A stretch of 64,000 nucleotides of DNA from Lachnospiraceae bacterium OM04-12BH (GTDB taxonomy: Bacteria; Bacillota; Clostridia; Lachnospirales; Lachnospiraceae), in contig QULQ01000008.1 of NCBI GenBank assembly GCA_003490145.1, positions 62,327 to 126,326 of the forward strand. Direction: 5' to 3'. The notes below the pieces were generated by a model. That model was given only the letters and a program-made list of their open reading frames with translations. It was not told where the DNA came from and made no database searches. The position numbers and the translations under genes are program-made. Shown one piece after another: positions 53,442 through 61,176 of this stretch. The number at the start of each line of letters is the position of its first letter. Positions within the stretch are counted from its first letter, which is position 1.

Positions 53442-54368
53442 ATGGATACAAATTATATCATTAAAACAAAAAATCTGACGAAGCAATACGGCTCACAAAA
53501 GAGTGTGGCTGACTTAAATATCCATGTGAAGCGTGGGAGAATTTACGGTCTGCTGGGCAGAAACGGAGCCGGAAAAACCACTACCATGAAAATGCTGTTG
53601 GGCTTAACGAAGCCGACTTCCGGGGAGGTCAAAATCTGGGGAAAGTCTTTGCAAGGGAATGAAAAGAAGTTGCTGCCCCGTATCGGAAGCCTGATTGAGT
53701 CCCCCGGTTTTTATCCCAATCTGACCGGCACAGAGAACCTGCGTATCTTTGCTACTCTGCGGGGCGTACCAAACAATCATGCTATCAAAGATGCTCTGGA
53801 TCTGGTAGGACTGCCCTACAAAGATAAAAAGCTCTTTTCACAGTATTCTCTTGGTATGAAGCAGCGGCTTGCCATCGCCCTTGCCGTTATGCACGATCCG
53901 GAGCTTTTGATTTTGGATGAGCCGATCAACGGCCTCGATCCCATCGGTATTGCAGAAGTACGCTCCTTTATTCGGGAGCTTTGCGACGCAAGAGGAAAAA
54001 CTATTTTGATTTCCAGTCACATTCTTTCGGAGATTTCTTTGCTGGCTGACGATATTGGAATTATCGACCATGGCGCGTTGCTGGAAGAAGAAAGCCTTGC
54101 TGAGCTGGAGCAAAAAAGCAGTAAGCATATCCGTTTTACGCTCTCTGATACTGCACAGGCGGCAAGAATTTTGGAACGCAATTTCCATGAAAACCATTTC
54201 TCCATACAGGACGACCACAATCTGCGCCTGCACAACCTGGATCTGCCTGTGGGGAAAATTGTAACTGCCTTTGTAGAAAACGGATTGGAGGTATCGGAGG
54301 TGCATACTTGTGAAGAAAGTCTTGAAGATTACTTCAAGCGTGTGACAGGGGGAGAAGGAATTGCTTAA
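53442..54368 (+). CDS. ABC transporter ATP-binding protein, lantibiotic protection/BcrA type
   Basis: A 308-aa ATPase with Walker A GLLGRNGAGKTT, signature YSLGMKQRL and Walker B LLILDEPINGLDP. It belongs to the ABC-2 export group with BcrA and the LanF immunity ATPases, which expel or block membrane-active peptides. The start at 53442 follows AGGAGG. Two permease genes and a lipoprotein gene follow without gaps, the usual layout of a LanFEG-type immunity or bacitracin-type resistance operon. No bacteriocin precursor gene is seen, so a resistance role against peptides from other strains is inferred. Confidence 0.92.
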   Translation: MDTNYIIKTKNLTKQYGSQKSVADLNIHVKRGRIYGLLGRNGAGKTTTMKMLLGLTKPTSGEVKIWGKSLQGNEKKLLPRIGSLIESPGFYPNLTGTENLRIFATLRGVPNNHAIKDALDLVGLPYKDKKLFSQYSLGMKQRLAIALAVMHDPELLILDEPINGLDPIGIAEVRSFIRELCDARGKTILISSHILSEISLLADDIGIIDHGALLEEESLAELEQKSSKHIRFTLSDTAQAARILERNFHENHFSIQDDHNLRLHNLDLPVGKIVTAFVENGLEVSEVHTCEESLEDYFKRVTGGEGIA

Positions 54369-55155
54369 ACTAATCAAATGCGAATTTTTGAAATTAAAAC
54401 GGAAGCCATTGGTATTTATTTCCCTACTGCTTTCTGTTTTCATGCCATTGGCTTATGCTTTCTTTCTGGCAGATGTAAACACTGATGTGGATGCTGTAAA
54501 TGGAGTGATGTCCAGCCTATTCCAGCTTAGTGCATATTTGCTTTTGATGCCGCTTCTTGTGATACTGGCTTCGAATCTGTTGTTTGAGGAACTTGATAAT
54601 GACACACTGAAAAACCTTGTTACCGTACCGGTAAATAGAACCAAGCTGGTGCTGTCCAAGATGCTGGTTTTACTGTTGTTTGCCGTTGGCTTTATGGCAG
54701 TTGGAGGATTGGTAAATCTTGCGGTTTTGTTGTTTCAGGGTTGGGAACCGGTTGGGTTTTGGACCTTGTTTGGCGTTGGAATTGAAGAAGGGCTGATTAT
54801 GTGGGTGGGCGCACTTCCCTGTATTCTGCTCGTTGTTCTTCTTAATAAAAACTATATCGTGTCTGTCGTGATTACCTTTTTCTATACGATTGCGAATTAT
54901 ATCCTTTCCATGAACGATATGTTTCTCACACAGCCTTTTGGTTTGAACATAGGAACCCTGTTTCCGGGGCCGCTGGCCTTCCGCTGGACATTCCAATTTT
55001 ATGACCAAAGCCAGACCAGTGCGGAGTTAGCAGATTTGTTGGAACGGGTCAGTCCGTATTTTCTGAATGGTGTTCAGGTATTCGGTGTGATTATTGTGGA
55101 AGCCATTGTATTTCTTGCGCTGATTGCATTTGTTTACCGGCGACAGGAAATCTAA
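54361..55155 (+). CDS. ABC-2 permease, lantibiotic protection type, first subunit
   Basis: A 264-aa permease with about six TM segments, starting KLIKCEFLKLKRKPLVFISLL, the common beginning of LanE/LanG-type permeases. The start is TTG at 54361, overlapping the ATPase stop by 8 nt with GGAGAAGG upstream. It pairs with the next permease to form the membrane part. Confidence 0.87.
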   Translation: MLKLIKCEFLKLKRKPLVFISLLLSVFMPLAYAFFLADVNTDVDAVNGVMSSLFQLSAYLLLMPLLVILASNLLFEELDNDTLKNLVTVPVNRTKLVLSKMLVLLLFAVGFMAVGGLVNLAVLLFQGWEPVGFWTLFGVGIEEGLIMWVGALPCILLVVLLNKNYIVSVVITFFYTIANYILSMNDMFLTQPFGLNIGTLFPGPLAFRWTFQFYDQSQTSAELADLLERVSPYFLNGVQVFGVIIVEAIVFLALIAFVYRRQEI

Positions 55156-55167
55156 GGGGGTGTGACT

Positions 55168-55983
55168 ATGTGGAACTTATTAAAATCGGAATTACTGAAA
55201 CTGCGCCGGTGCCAGATTCTTTTGGTAGGGCTGGTGGCGCTTGCACTCTGTCCTTTGGTTCAGTATGGAAGTCAGTTGATTGTGGAAGCAGAGTACCGAA
55301 ATCCAAATTATGATTTTTCTGCACTATTTGAAAATGTTGTTTGGGGAAACACTCAGATATTCCTTCCAATTTCACTGGTAATGATCGGAGGATGGCTTAT
55401 AGACAGAGAATCCACTCATGATACACTGAAAAACATCATGACAATTCCTGTTTCTATGCCGAAAATGTTGGGAGCTAAGTTACTTTTAGTCGGTATGCTT
55501 GCAGTTCTGCTGGGAATATACAGCGTTGGCATTACCTTGATTACTGGATTGACGGTTGGATTATCGGGACTGACAGCGGAAGTGTTTTTTCATGGAGGTA
55601 CGCAGATCGTGTTAGCGGCTCTGACGACCTATTTGGTCTGTATGCCGCTGATCCTGATTTTTGGGCAGATCCGAGGGGCATATCTGGGCGGTTCCATTCT
55701 GGCGTTCTTCCTTGGATACAGCATGTTGTTTTTCAAAAGTGGTATCCATGCCAGCATCTATCCGTTCTCTGCTGCGCTGATTTTAGTGGGATTTGACATG
55801 AGTGAATATGCCGGAACAACCACATCTTCAACCCCTTTGTTGGCGGTCATTGGGGTTGGCATCATGGTTCTCTGGGCGGTGCTGTTGTTACTGATGTCCA
55901 GTAACAAAAAAGAAATGAAATCCCGTAAACAGGCAAATGCCAAGGGAAAAGGAAAGCGTGCTGTACGCAGGAAAGGAAGGTGA
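55168..55983 (+). CDS. ABC-2 permease, lantibiotic protection type, second subunit
   Basis: A 271-aa permease with about six TM segments. The N-terminus MWNLLKSELLKLRRCQILL and the loop WLIDRESTHDTLKNIMTIPVS are shared with LanE/LanG and BcrB-like permeases. The ATG at 55168 follows AAGGGGGTG; a GTG six bases earlier overlaps that site. The C-terminus is very basic (NAKGKGKRAVRRKGR). Confidence 0.87.
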   Translation: MWNLLKSELLKLRRCQILLVGLVALALCPLVQYGSQLIVEAEYRNPNYDFSALFENVVWGNTQIFLPISLVMIGGWLIDRESTHDTLKNIMTIPVSMPKMLGAKLLLVGMLAVLLGIYSVGITLITGLTVGLSGLTAEVFFHGGTQIVLAALTTYLVCMPLILIFGQIRGAYLGGSILAFFLGYSMLFFKSGIHASIYPFSAALILVGFDMSEYAGTTTSSTPLLAVIGVGIMVLWAVLLLLMSSNKKEMKSRKQANAKGKGKRAVRRKGR

Positions 55984-55988
55984 TAGCT

Positions 55989-56450
55989 GTGAAGAAAATA
56001 GTTTTATCATTATGCTTGATACTATTGGGTGCTTCTGTGCTTTCAGGTTGTACAAAAGACGAATTTCTCGATCAGTATAACAATATTGTTCAGTCTGCTG
56101 GTTCCATAGCGCTTACCGGAAATTCATCCTTACAAGGTACGAAAGAAAAAGGAATTGATGATTATACAGGAAGCTATACAGCCAACTATGAGGATTTTTC
56201 AGATACAGAGTATTTGTTCGGCGGAACTTCCATAAAGCGTGAAGCTGGTAAGGATCTGTCTATTGACTGCGCGCTGGAGGTTACGGAGGGAACTGCAAAA
56301 GTATTCTGGATTTCTGGATCTGATGAAGCAGTCACTTTGTTTGAAACAACCGGAACATATAGTGATACAATTACACTCCCTGAAGGTGGAAACTATATCG
56401 GTATTGAATGTGAGAATTTCACTGGAAACATTGAATTAAATATTGAATAA
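55989..56450 (+). CDS. Small surface lipoprotein of the ABC operon
   Basis: A 153-aa lipoprotein with lipobox VLSGC (Cys21) and a beta-rich mature domain. It starts with GTG at 55989, preceded by AGGAAGGTGA. I recognise no family, but a lipoprotein at the end of a LanFEG-like operon suggests a peptide-binding immunity (LanI-like) or sensing role. This is an inference from position. Confidence 0.75.
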   Translation: MKKIVLSLCLILLGASVLSGCTKDEFLDQYNNIVQSAGSIALTGNSSLQGTKEKGIDDYTGSYTANYEDFSDTEYLFGGTSIKREAGKDLSIDCALEVTEGTAKVFWISGSDEAVTLFETTGTYSDTITLPEGGNYIGIECENFTGNIELNIE

Positions 56451-56477
56451 TACTCTGCCGGACGACGGCAAAAGAAA

Positions 56478-56549
56478 AAAGCCGCCGTAGAGCAGACAAT
56501 TTGACACGCCCATTTGAAACGGCGGCTTTGATTTTCAGAGCCGCCGTTT
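56478..56549 (+). terminator. Terminator region with three mutually complementary segments
   Basis: Segment A (56478-56488, AAAGCCGCCGT) and segment C (56539-56549, AGCCGCCGTTT) can each pair with segment B (56517-56529, AAACGGCGGCTTT). The B-C hairpin is a perfect 11-bp stem followed by CTTTG; the A-B hairpin has a 28-nt loop followed by TTTGATTTT. It ends the ABC operon. Confidence 0.65.
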
Positions 56550-56632
56550 CTTTGCGCCTACACAAACCTATGATAAATTTTCTGGAAATATTGTAGCTAA
56601 TAGTGATTTAAACTGTTGTATTTGTTTAAAAA

Positions 56633-56872
56633 TCAAAATATTTTTAATGAGTTTTCCGCATCTACCCACATCTGTATATTTCCATCAAGATATAACCTTG
56701 CATATTCAAGAGGGTCATCAATAGCGAGTGCGTTTAATGCACAGTCTGATCCAGGTGTAGTCTTTAAATTCTTTTCAGTTTCCCAGCAGTCAATGCGAAG
56801 CATATAGCCGGCACTGGTATAAACATCAATACTGTTGCACTGTGGATTGTATTCTGCAAATATTGTTCTCAT
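56633..56872 (-). CDS. Small conserved protein, probably DUF6061 family
   Basis: A 79-aa soluble protein beginning MRTIFAEYNPQCNSIDVYTS, with GSDCALNALAIDDPLEYARLYLDG near the middle. I believe it is the DUF6061 family, which occurs in integrative elements of gut Firmicutes and has no known function. AAGGAGATGGG precedes the ATG. It is one of the few minus-strand genes here and probably marks the edge of the mobile-element block. Confidence 0.7.
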   Translation of the reverse strand: MRTIFAEYNPQCNSIDVYTSAGYMLRIDCWETEKNLKTTPGSDCALNALAIDDPLEYARLYLDGNIQMWVDAENSLKIF

Positions 56873-56988
56873 CGTATCCCATCTCCTTATGATTCAATCG
56901 ATCATTAATTGTAAAAATTAAGAAGCATTCCAATCAGTTCACCATGTCAGTTTTATTTTGTGTTATACTATTTTATATAATTTTTTTG

Positions 56989-57059
56989 CCCTTGTATTTT
57001 CCCTTATCAGAGTTCGTAAACTTATATGGGAAGATATAACACAAGGGAAACAATAAGGG
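56989..57059. repeat. Symmetric set of four CCCTTRT motifs in a 313-bp gene-free stretch
   Basis: CCCTTGT (56989) and CCCTTAT (57001) face ACAAGGG (57041) and ATAAGGG (57053), each pair 12 bp apart, so the set is a two-fold symmetric array. It lies in the region 56873-57185, which has no gene. It may be a recombination arm-site, operator or element boundary. Promoter-like TATACT and TATAAT stretches occur just to its left (56963-56981). Confidence 0.5.
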
Positions 57060-57155
57060 AAAGCTCGCCTGCGACAAATCCAGCGTTTTAAATGGTTTAC
57101 AGTGAATTTAATAACAAAATATAACAGTTATTAAATTTCTTAAAACAGGTAAAAT

Positions 57156-57177
57156 CTCAATCGGAAGTTGTGGAGGT
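57156..57177 (+). repeat. Cassette-boundary repeat, right-half copy 15
   Basis: CTCAATCGGAAGTTGTGGAGG shares CAATCGGAAGTTGT exactly with copy 4 and supplies the ribosome binding site of the next gene. It marks the return of the array after the mobile-element block. Confidence 0.7.
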
Positions 57178-57185
57178 AGAAAAAC

Positions 57186-57780
57186 ATGTATAGAATATAT
57201 AGTGCACTTATCGAAATTGTTGCGGCAGCTGTTTTTATAATTCCTATTTGGTGCATATATAACAAGTTATGTTTTCATAGCTGGAAACGAACTATTATTT
57301 ATATGGTATTTGGGTTTTATTTTACTGCAGTCTTAGCACTTGTAGGCTTTCCTAATATAACATCTCTGAAAATTGATTTTGCAGTGAACGTTATCCCGTT
57401 TTTTTGATATGGTTTCGGATTTCATTAATGCTTGTTTGAATATACTTTTATTTGTTCCATTTGGTTTCTTTTTGCCGATATTGTGGGATAAATTTAGAAA
57501 CATTAAAAATATTGCCTTAATGGGATTTATAGCTACAAGTTTAATTGAAATATCACAGATTTTTACTTTTAGAACGAGTGATATAAACGATATTATTACA
57601 AATACTGTTGGTACTATAATTGGATATTTTATTGTACATAGGATAACTGATAATTTTACGAAGCGAATCTTTTCAAATTCAAAAATGGGTGACTTTTACA
57701 TAATATGTGTATCTGTAGCACTTATTATGTTCTTCCTTCAACCATTTATTTCATCATTGTTATGGGAAATGGTGCTGTAA
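57186..57780 (+). pseudogene. VanZ-like membrane protein, frameshifted
   Basis: The two frames 57186-57407 and 57409-57780 together encode one VanZ-family protein with five to six TM segments (NVIPF, then NILLFVPFGFFLPILW, SLIEISQIFTFRTSDINDIITNTVG). A run of seven T (57399-57405), where six would keep FFDMVSDF in frame, causes the break. VanZ-like proteins give low-level teicoplanin resistance in some cases. It is either decayed, phase-variable or a sequencing error. Confidence 0.8.
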
Positions 57781-57829
57781 CTTCCCGTTTATTGGGAAGT
57801 CGCAGAGAACGAAAAATCGGTATTTGACA
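57781..57829 (+). repeat. Cassette-boundary repeat, variant copy 16
   Basis: CTTCCCGTTTATTGGGAAGT with a 7-bp hairpin (ACTTCCC/GGGAAGT) and then AAAAATCGGTATTTGACAG follows a stop codon directly. It resembles the left end of copy 3 (AACTTCC) and the AAATCGG core. Confidence 0.55.
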
Positions 57830-57850
57830 GAGCGAAAGGAGCTGGATAAT

Positions 57851-58165
57851 ATGTTCATTATTATTTATGATTTTTCAATGGCAGTACTCATGTTTCTATT
57901 TGGAATATATTTTTACAAATCAAAAGGAAAAGCTGCCCGATTTTTGTCTGGTTATAATATGAAGTCAGAAGAAGAACGAAAAAAATATGATGAAAACGCT
58001 ATGTGTAAGGCATATGGAAAAAGAATGATGGTTATGTCTTTGCCGTTCATTGTAGGAATAATCATAGATATTCAATATCAAGGAACCGGTTGCTTGATTG
58101 CATGGATGATATGGCTTATTATGTTTATTTCATTGCTTATTGACAGACGTAAAAGAGAACGATAA
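57851..58165 (+). CDS. DUF3784 domain membrane protein
   Basis: A 104-aa protein with TM segments at the start (IIIYDFSMAVLMFLFGIYF) and in the second half, around the DUF3784 hallmark RFLSGYNMKSEEERKKYDE and CKAYGKRM. The role of the family is unknown. The ATG at 57851 follows AAAGGAG; the in-frame extension to 57824 runs through the repeat and is rejected. Confidence 0.8.
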   Translation: MFIIIYDFSMAVLMFLFGIYFYKSKGKAARFLSGYNMKSEEERKKYDENAMCKAYGKRMMVMSLPFIVGIIIDIQYQGTGCLIAWMIWLIMFISLLIDRRKRER

Positions 58166-58207
58166 ATTCAAGTTTGTAGAATTAAGAAAATCGGAATTCA
58201 ACAGGAG
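58166..58207 (+). repeat. Cassette-boundary repeat, full-length copy 17 (reference copy)
   Basis: ATTCAAGTTTGTAGAATTAA then GAAAATCGGAATTCAACAGGAG begins on the base after a stop codon and ends at a Shine-Dalgarno-like AGGAG. It is open in frame with the next gene, so automatic annotation can wrongly extend that protein with FKFVELRKSEF. Confidence 0.8.
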
Positions 58208-58226
58208 AAATGAAAGGAATAATGTT

Positions 58227-58862
58227 ATGGATGATAATCAAAGGATGAAAATCCGAAATTTCGTGTATTTAAACCAAGGAGCATTAAAAGGGCAAATTCT
58301 TTTTACAGGATCATCTTTGATGGAAATGTTTCCTGTCTGTGAAATTGCACGAAGCCAGGGTATCGAACAAGTGATATATAATCGTGGCGTTGGTGGATTG
58401 AATACAGATGAGTTTCTGGAAAATATCGATACATTGCTTTTAGATCTTGAGCCATCAAAGATATTTATCAATATCGGCACTAATGATATTACAAAAGAAC
58501 GATTTGGAAATCAGTGGATGTCACATTTAATGGATAATATCTGTAGAATCATGGAAATTATCAAATCCCGTATTCCAGATGCGGAAATTTTTATCATGGC
58601 GTTTTATCCTGCAAATCTTCACCTGCCATGGCAGACAGAACAATCAATTCAATGGATGAAACTCCGGACTCCTGAGAATCTTACATTATGTAATCATCGA
58701 TTAAAAGAAATAGCAGAAAAATACGGTTGTCGTTATCTTGATTGTAATGAAGCCCTTGTTGATGCACATGGTGAACAGAAATCGGAGTATGCCATTGATG
58801 GTGTACATATGTATGCAAATGGATATTTGAATGTTTTTAAGTCTTTAAAGCCTTATTTGTAA
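58227..58862 (+). CDS. SGNH/GDSL-type hydrolase
   Basis: A 211-aa cytoplasmic esterase-like protein. Block I is LFTGSSLMEMFP (nucleophile Ser), block II YNRGVGGLNTDEF, block III NIGTNDITK and block V AIDGVHMYANGY with the Asp/His pair. It may deacylate small molecules or glycans. The start at 58227 follows AAAGGAAT; the open frame upstream is a translation of the repeat. It shares one base overlap region with the next frame. Confidence 0.88.
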   Translation: MDDNQRMKIRNFVYLNQGALKGQILFTGSSLMEMFPVCEIARSQGIEQVIYNRGVGGLNTDEFLENIDTLLLDLEPSKIFINIGTNDITKERFGNQWMSHLMDNICRIMEIIKSRIPDAEIFIMAFYPANLHLPWQTEQSIQWMKLRTPENLTLCNHRLKEIAEKYGCRYLDCNEALVDAHGEQKSEYAIDGVHMYANGYLNVFKSLKPYL

Positions 58863-58897
58863 TGCATGAAAGAGTTTTATTAGTGGAACAAAAAGTA

Positions 58898-58920
58898 AAC
58901 AAATCGGGAGTTTTGGAGAG
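58898..58920 (+). repeat. Cassette-boundary repeat, right-half copy 18
   Basis: AACAAATCGGGAGTTTTGGAGAG is close to copy 1 (AACAAATCGGAAATTGTGAGGG). It precedes the alpha/beta hydrolase start at 58928. Confidence 0.6.
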
Positions 58921-58927
58921 AAAATTA

Positions 58928-59740
58928 ATGGAAGAAAAAACATATCAGACTCCTTGCGGAACAATCCACTATTGGACAAACGTTTCACACCCGGATGAAA
59001 TTACCCTTGTTTTTCTGCCCGGATTGACTGCCGATCATAGATTGTTTGATAAGCAGATTCAACATTTCAAGGAGAAGTATAATGTTGTGGTATGGGATGC
59101 ACCGGCACACGCCGCTTCATGGCCGTTTCGGTTTGATTTCGATTTGTTCGATAAGGCAAAATGGCTGAACGATATTTTAAATCAAGATAAAATTGCCAAA
59201 CCGGTCATTGTTGGGCAGTCTATGGGCGGATATGTTGGACAGGCTTATGCACAGCTCTATCCAAACCGATTAACAGGCTTTGTCTCCATTGACTCTGCAC
59301 CGTTGCAACGAAACTATGTGACTGCGGTTGAACTCTGGCTTCTGAAGCGAATGGAACCAGTATATGCTCATTATCCGTGGAAATTGCTTTTGAAATCGGG
59401 GACGGAAGGAGTTGCCACGTCTGATTATGGTAGAAATCTAATGCGTGAAATGATGCTGGTCTATGATGGTGACCAAAAGCGTTATGCGAAAATTGCTGGG
59501 CATGGTTTTCGTATTTTGGCAGAGGCAATGGAAAAGAATCTGCCATATGAACTGAAGTGCCCATCTCTGTTAATATGTGGAACTCAAGACCATGCCGGTT
59601 CATGTATAAGGTATAACAAAGCATGGCACCAAAAGAGTAGAATTCCTTTGAAGTGGATTGAAGGAGCTGGACATAATTCTAATACAGATAAACCGGAATT
59701 GATAAACAGTTTAATAGAAGAATTTGCCGCAGGTATTTAA
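58928..59740 (+). CDS. Alpha/beta hydrolase
   Basis: A 270-aa soluble hydrolase. FLPGLTADHRLFDKQ is the oxyanion region, VGQSMGGYVGQAYA the nucleophile elbow, LICGTQDHAGS the acid region and EGAGHNSNTD the His. The substrate is unknown; the overall form is of the MhpC/YvaM-like group. The start at 58928 (MEEKTYQTP) follows GGAGAG; the frame upstream runs through the repeat. Confidence 0.88.
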   Translation: MEEKTYQTPCGTIHYWTNVSHPDEITLVFLPGLTADHRLFDKQIQHFKEKYNVVVWDAPAHAASWPFRFDFDLFDKAKWLNDILNQDKIAKPVIVGQSMGGYVGQAYAQLYPNRLTGFVSIDSAPLQRNYVTAVELWLLKRMEPVYAHYPWKLLLKSGTEGVATSDYGRNLMREMMLVYDGDQKRYAKIAGHGFRILAEAMEKNLPYELKCPSLLICGTQDHAGSCIRYNKAWHQKSRIPLKWIEGAGHNSNTDKPELINSLIEEFAAGI

Positions 59741-59744
59741 TAAC

Positions 59745-59793
59745 AGACAACTCCCAGATTATGTAATCGCAAAATCGGAAGTTGTAGGGAGGT
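59745..59793 (+). repeat. Cassette-boundary repeat, copy 19 with inverted ends
   Basis: ACAACTCCC at 59747-59755 and GGAAGTTGT at 59777-59785 are near-perfect inverted ends around a 21-bp centre, and GGGAGG follows. This copy best shows that the element may fold as a hairpin. Confidence 0.65.
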
Positions 59794-59799
59794 ATCGTG

Positions 59800-61155
59800 A
59801 TGAAACGAGTGATCGCAATTTTACTTATTTCAATCAATATAATTTCTCTGACTGCCTGTACGCAGAAGGCAGGGGAAAATGAAAAATATCAAGTTGTTGC
59901 TGCTGAGTATCCGAGTATGGCAAAGTATCCAGATGAAAGTAAATATACGAAATTAAATGGTGACTTTGACAGTGATGGTTTTGATAAGGTTTACGATGCA
60001 TGGTGGGCCGATCGCAAAAAACAGATGAATCAACCGGATGGTTATAGAGATGGTCTGGATAGCTATCTGTCCACGCTTGTGCCACAGCTGCTCAGTGAAA
60101 CCGGTGGAGAAAACAAAGCTTGTTCTCCGATTAATATTTATATGGCTCTTGCCATGCTGGCGGAGGTGACCGATGGTAATAGCCGAAGCCAGATTCTGAA
60201 CCTGCTTGATTGCAATGATATAAACTCTCTTCATGAGAAGGCGTCTGCAGTCTGGAATGCAAATTACTGTGATGACGGTGCCGTAACCAGCATTCTCGCA
60301 AATTCTCTGTGGATGAACGATCAAATCAAATTTAAGCAGAATACTTTGGATTCGCTGGCAAAATATTATTATGCATCCTCCTTCCGGGGAGAAATGGGAT
60401 CTGCCGCTTATGATAAGGCACTTCAGGAGTGGATTAATCAACAGACTGGTGGACTTCTGGAAGAACAGGCCTCGAAATTGTCGATGGATCCGGAGACCAT
60501 CCTTGCTCTGGTTTCTACCATTTATTTCCGCACAAAATGGGATGGAGAGTTTTCTGAAAGTAATACAAAGCAGGATACATTTCATGCTGACAATGGTGAT
60601 GTGACTTGTGATTTCATGCACCAGAGCAATACAAATACGTATTATTGGAGCGAGCGCTTTTCAGCAGCAGCCAAAAAGCTGGAAGGCAGCGGATATATGT
60701 GGTTTATACGGCCGGATGAGGGCATAACACCGGAGGAATTGCTTGCCGATGAGCATACCATGGAATTTCTTCTCAGCAGCGGTGAGAAGGCCGAAAGCAA
60801 ATTTTTGATGGTGAATTTAGCAGTTCCTAAGTTTGATGTGGCATCCGATATGGAGCTGAAAAAGGATTTGATGAACCTTGGTATTACGGATATCTTTGAC
60901 CCGGAAACCGCTGATTTTTCTCCTATGACCGATGATACAGCGGCATATCTTTCTCAGGCTAAGCATGCGGTGCGTGTTGCGGTTGATGAGGAAGGAGTTA
61001 CGGCTGCGGCCTACACAGTGATGATGACAGCAGGTGCGTGCGCTCCGCCGGAGGAAGAGGTTGATTTCATTTTAAACCGACCGTTTATATTTGCTATCAC
61101 AGGGACAGACGGATTGCCGCTGTTTGTGGGAATTGTTCATCAGCCGCAGGTGTAG
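59800..61155 (+). CDS. Serpin-family protease inhibitor, predicted lipoprotein
   Basis: A 451-aa secreted lipoprotein (lipobox SLTAC, Cys20) with a full serpin fold. Landmarks are NIYMALAMLAEVTDGNSRSQIL, NSLWMNDQI, STIYFRTKWDGEF, the hinge VDEEGVTAAAYT and the ending RPFIFAITGTDGLPLFVG. Counting from the hinge (P17-P16 = EE) gives P1 Ala and P1' Cys, which would suit elastase-like proteases. Gut bacterial serpins known from bifidobacteria and Eubacterium block host elastase-type enzymes; a similar role is inferred. AGGGAGG precedes the ATG. Confidence 0.9.
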   Translation: MKRVIAILLISINIISLTACTQKAGENEKYQVVAAEYPSMAKYPDESKYTKLNGDFDSDGFDKVYDAWWADRKKQMNQPDGYRDGLDSYLSTLVPQLLSETGGENKACSPINIYMALAMLAEVTDGNSRSQILNLLDCNDINSLHEKASAVWNANYCDDGAVTSILANSLWMNDQIKFKQNTLDSLAKYYYASSFRGEMGSAAYDKALQEWINQQTGGLLEEQASKLSMDPETILALVSTIYFRTKWDGEFSESNTKQDTFHADNGDVTCDFMHQSNTNTYYWSERFSAAAKKLEGSGYMWFIRPDEGITPEELLADEHTMEFLLSSGEKAESKFLMVNLAVPKFDVASDMELKKDLMNLGITDIFDPETADFSPMTDDTAAYLSQAKHAVRVAVDEEGVTAAAYTVMMTAGACAPPEEEVDFILNRPFIFAITGTDGLPLFVGIVHQPQV

Positions 61156-61176
61156 TCTAGGTGGTTTCAAGAATAT

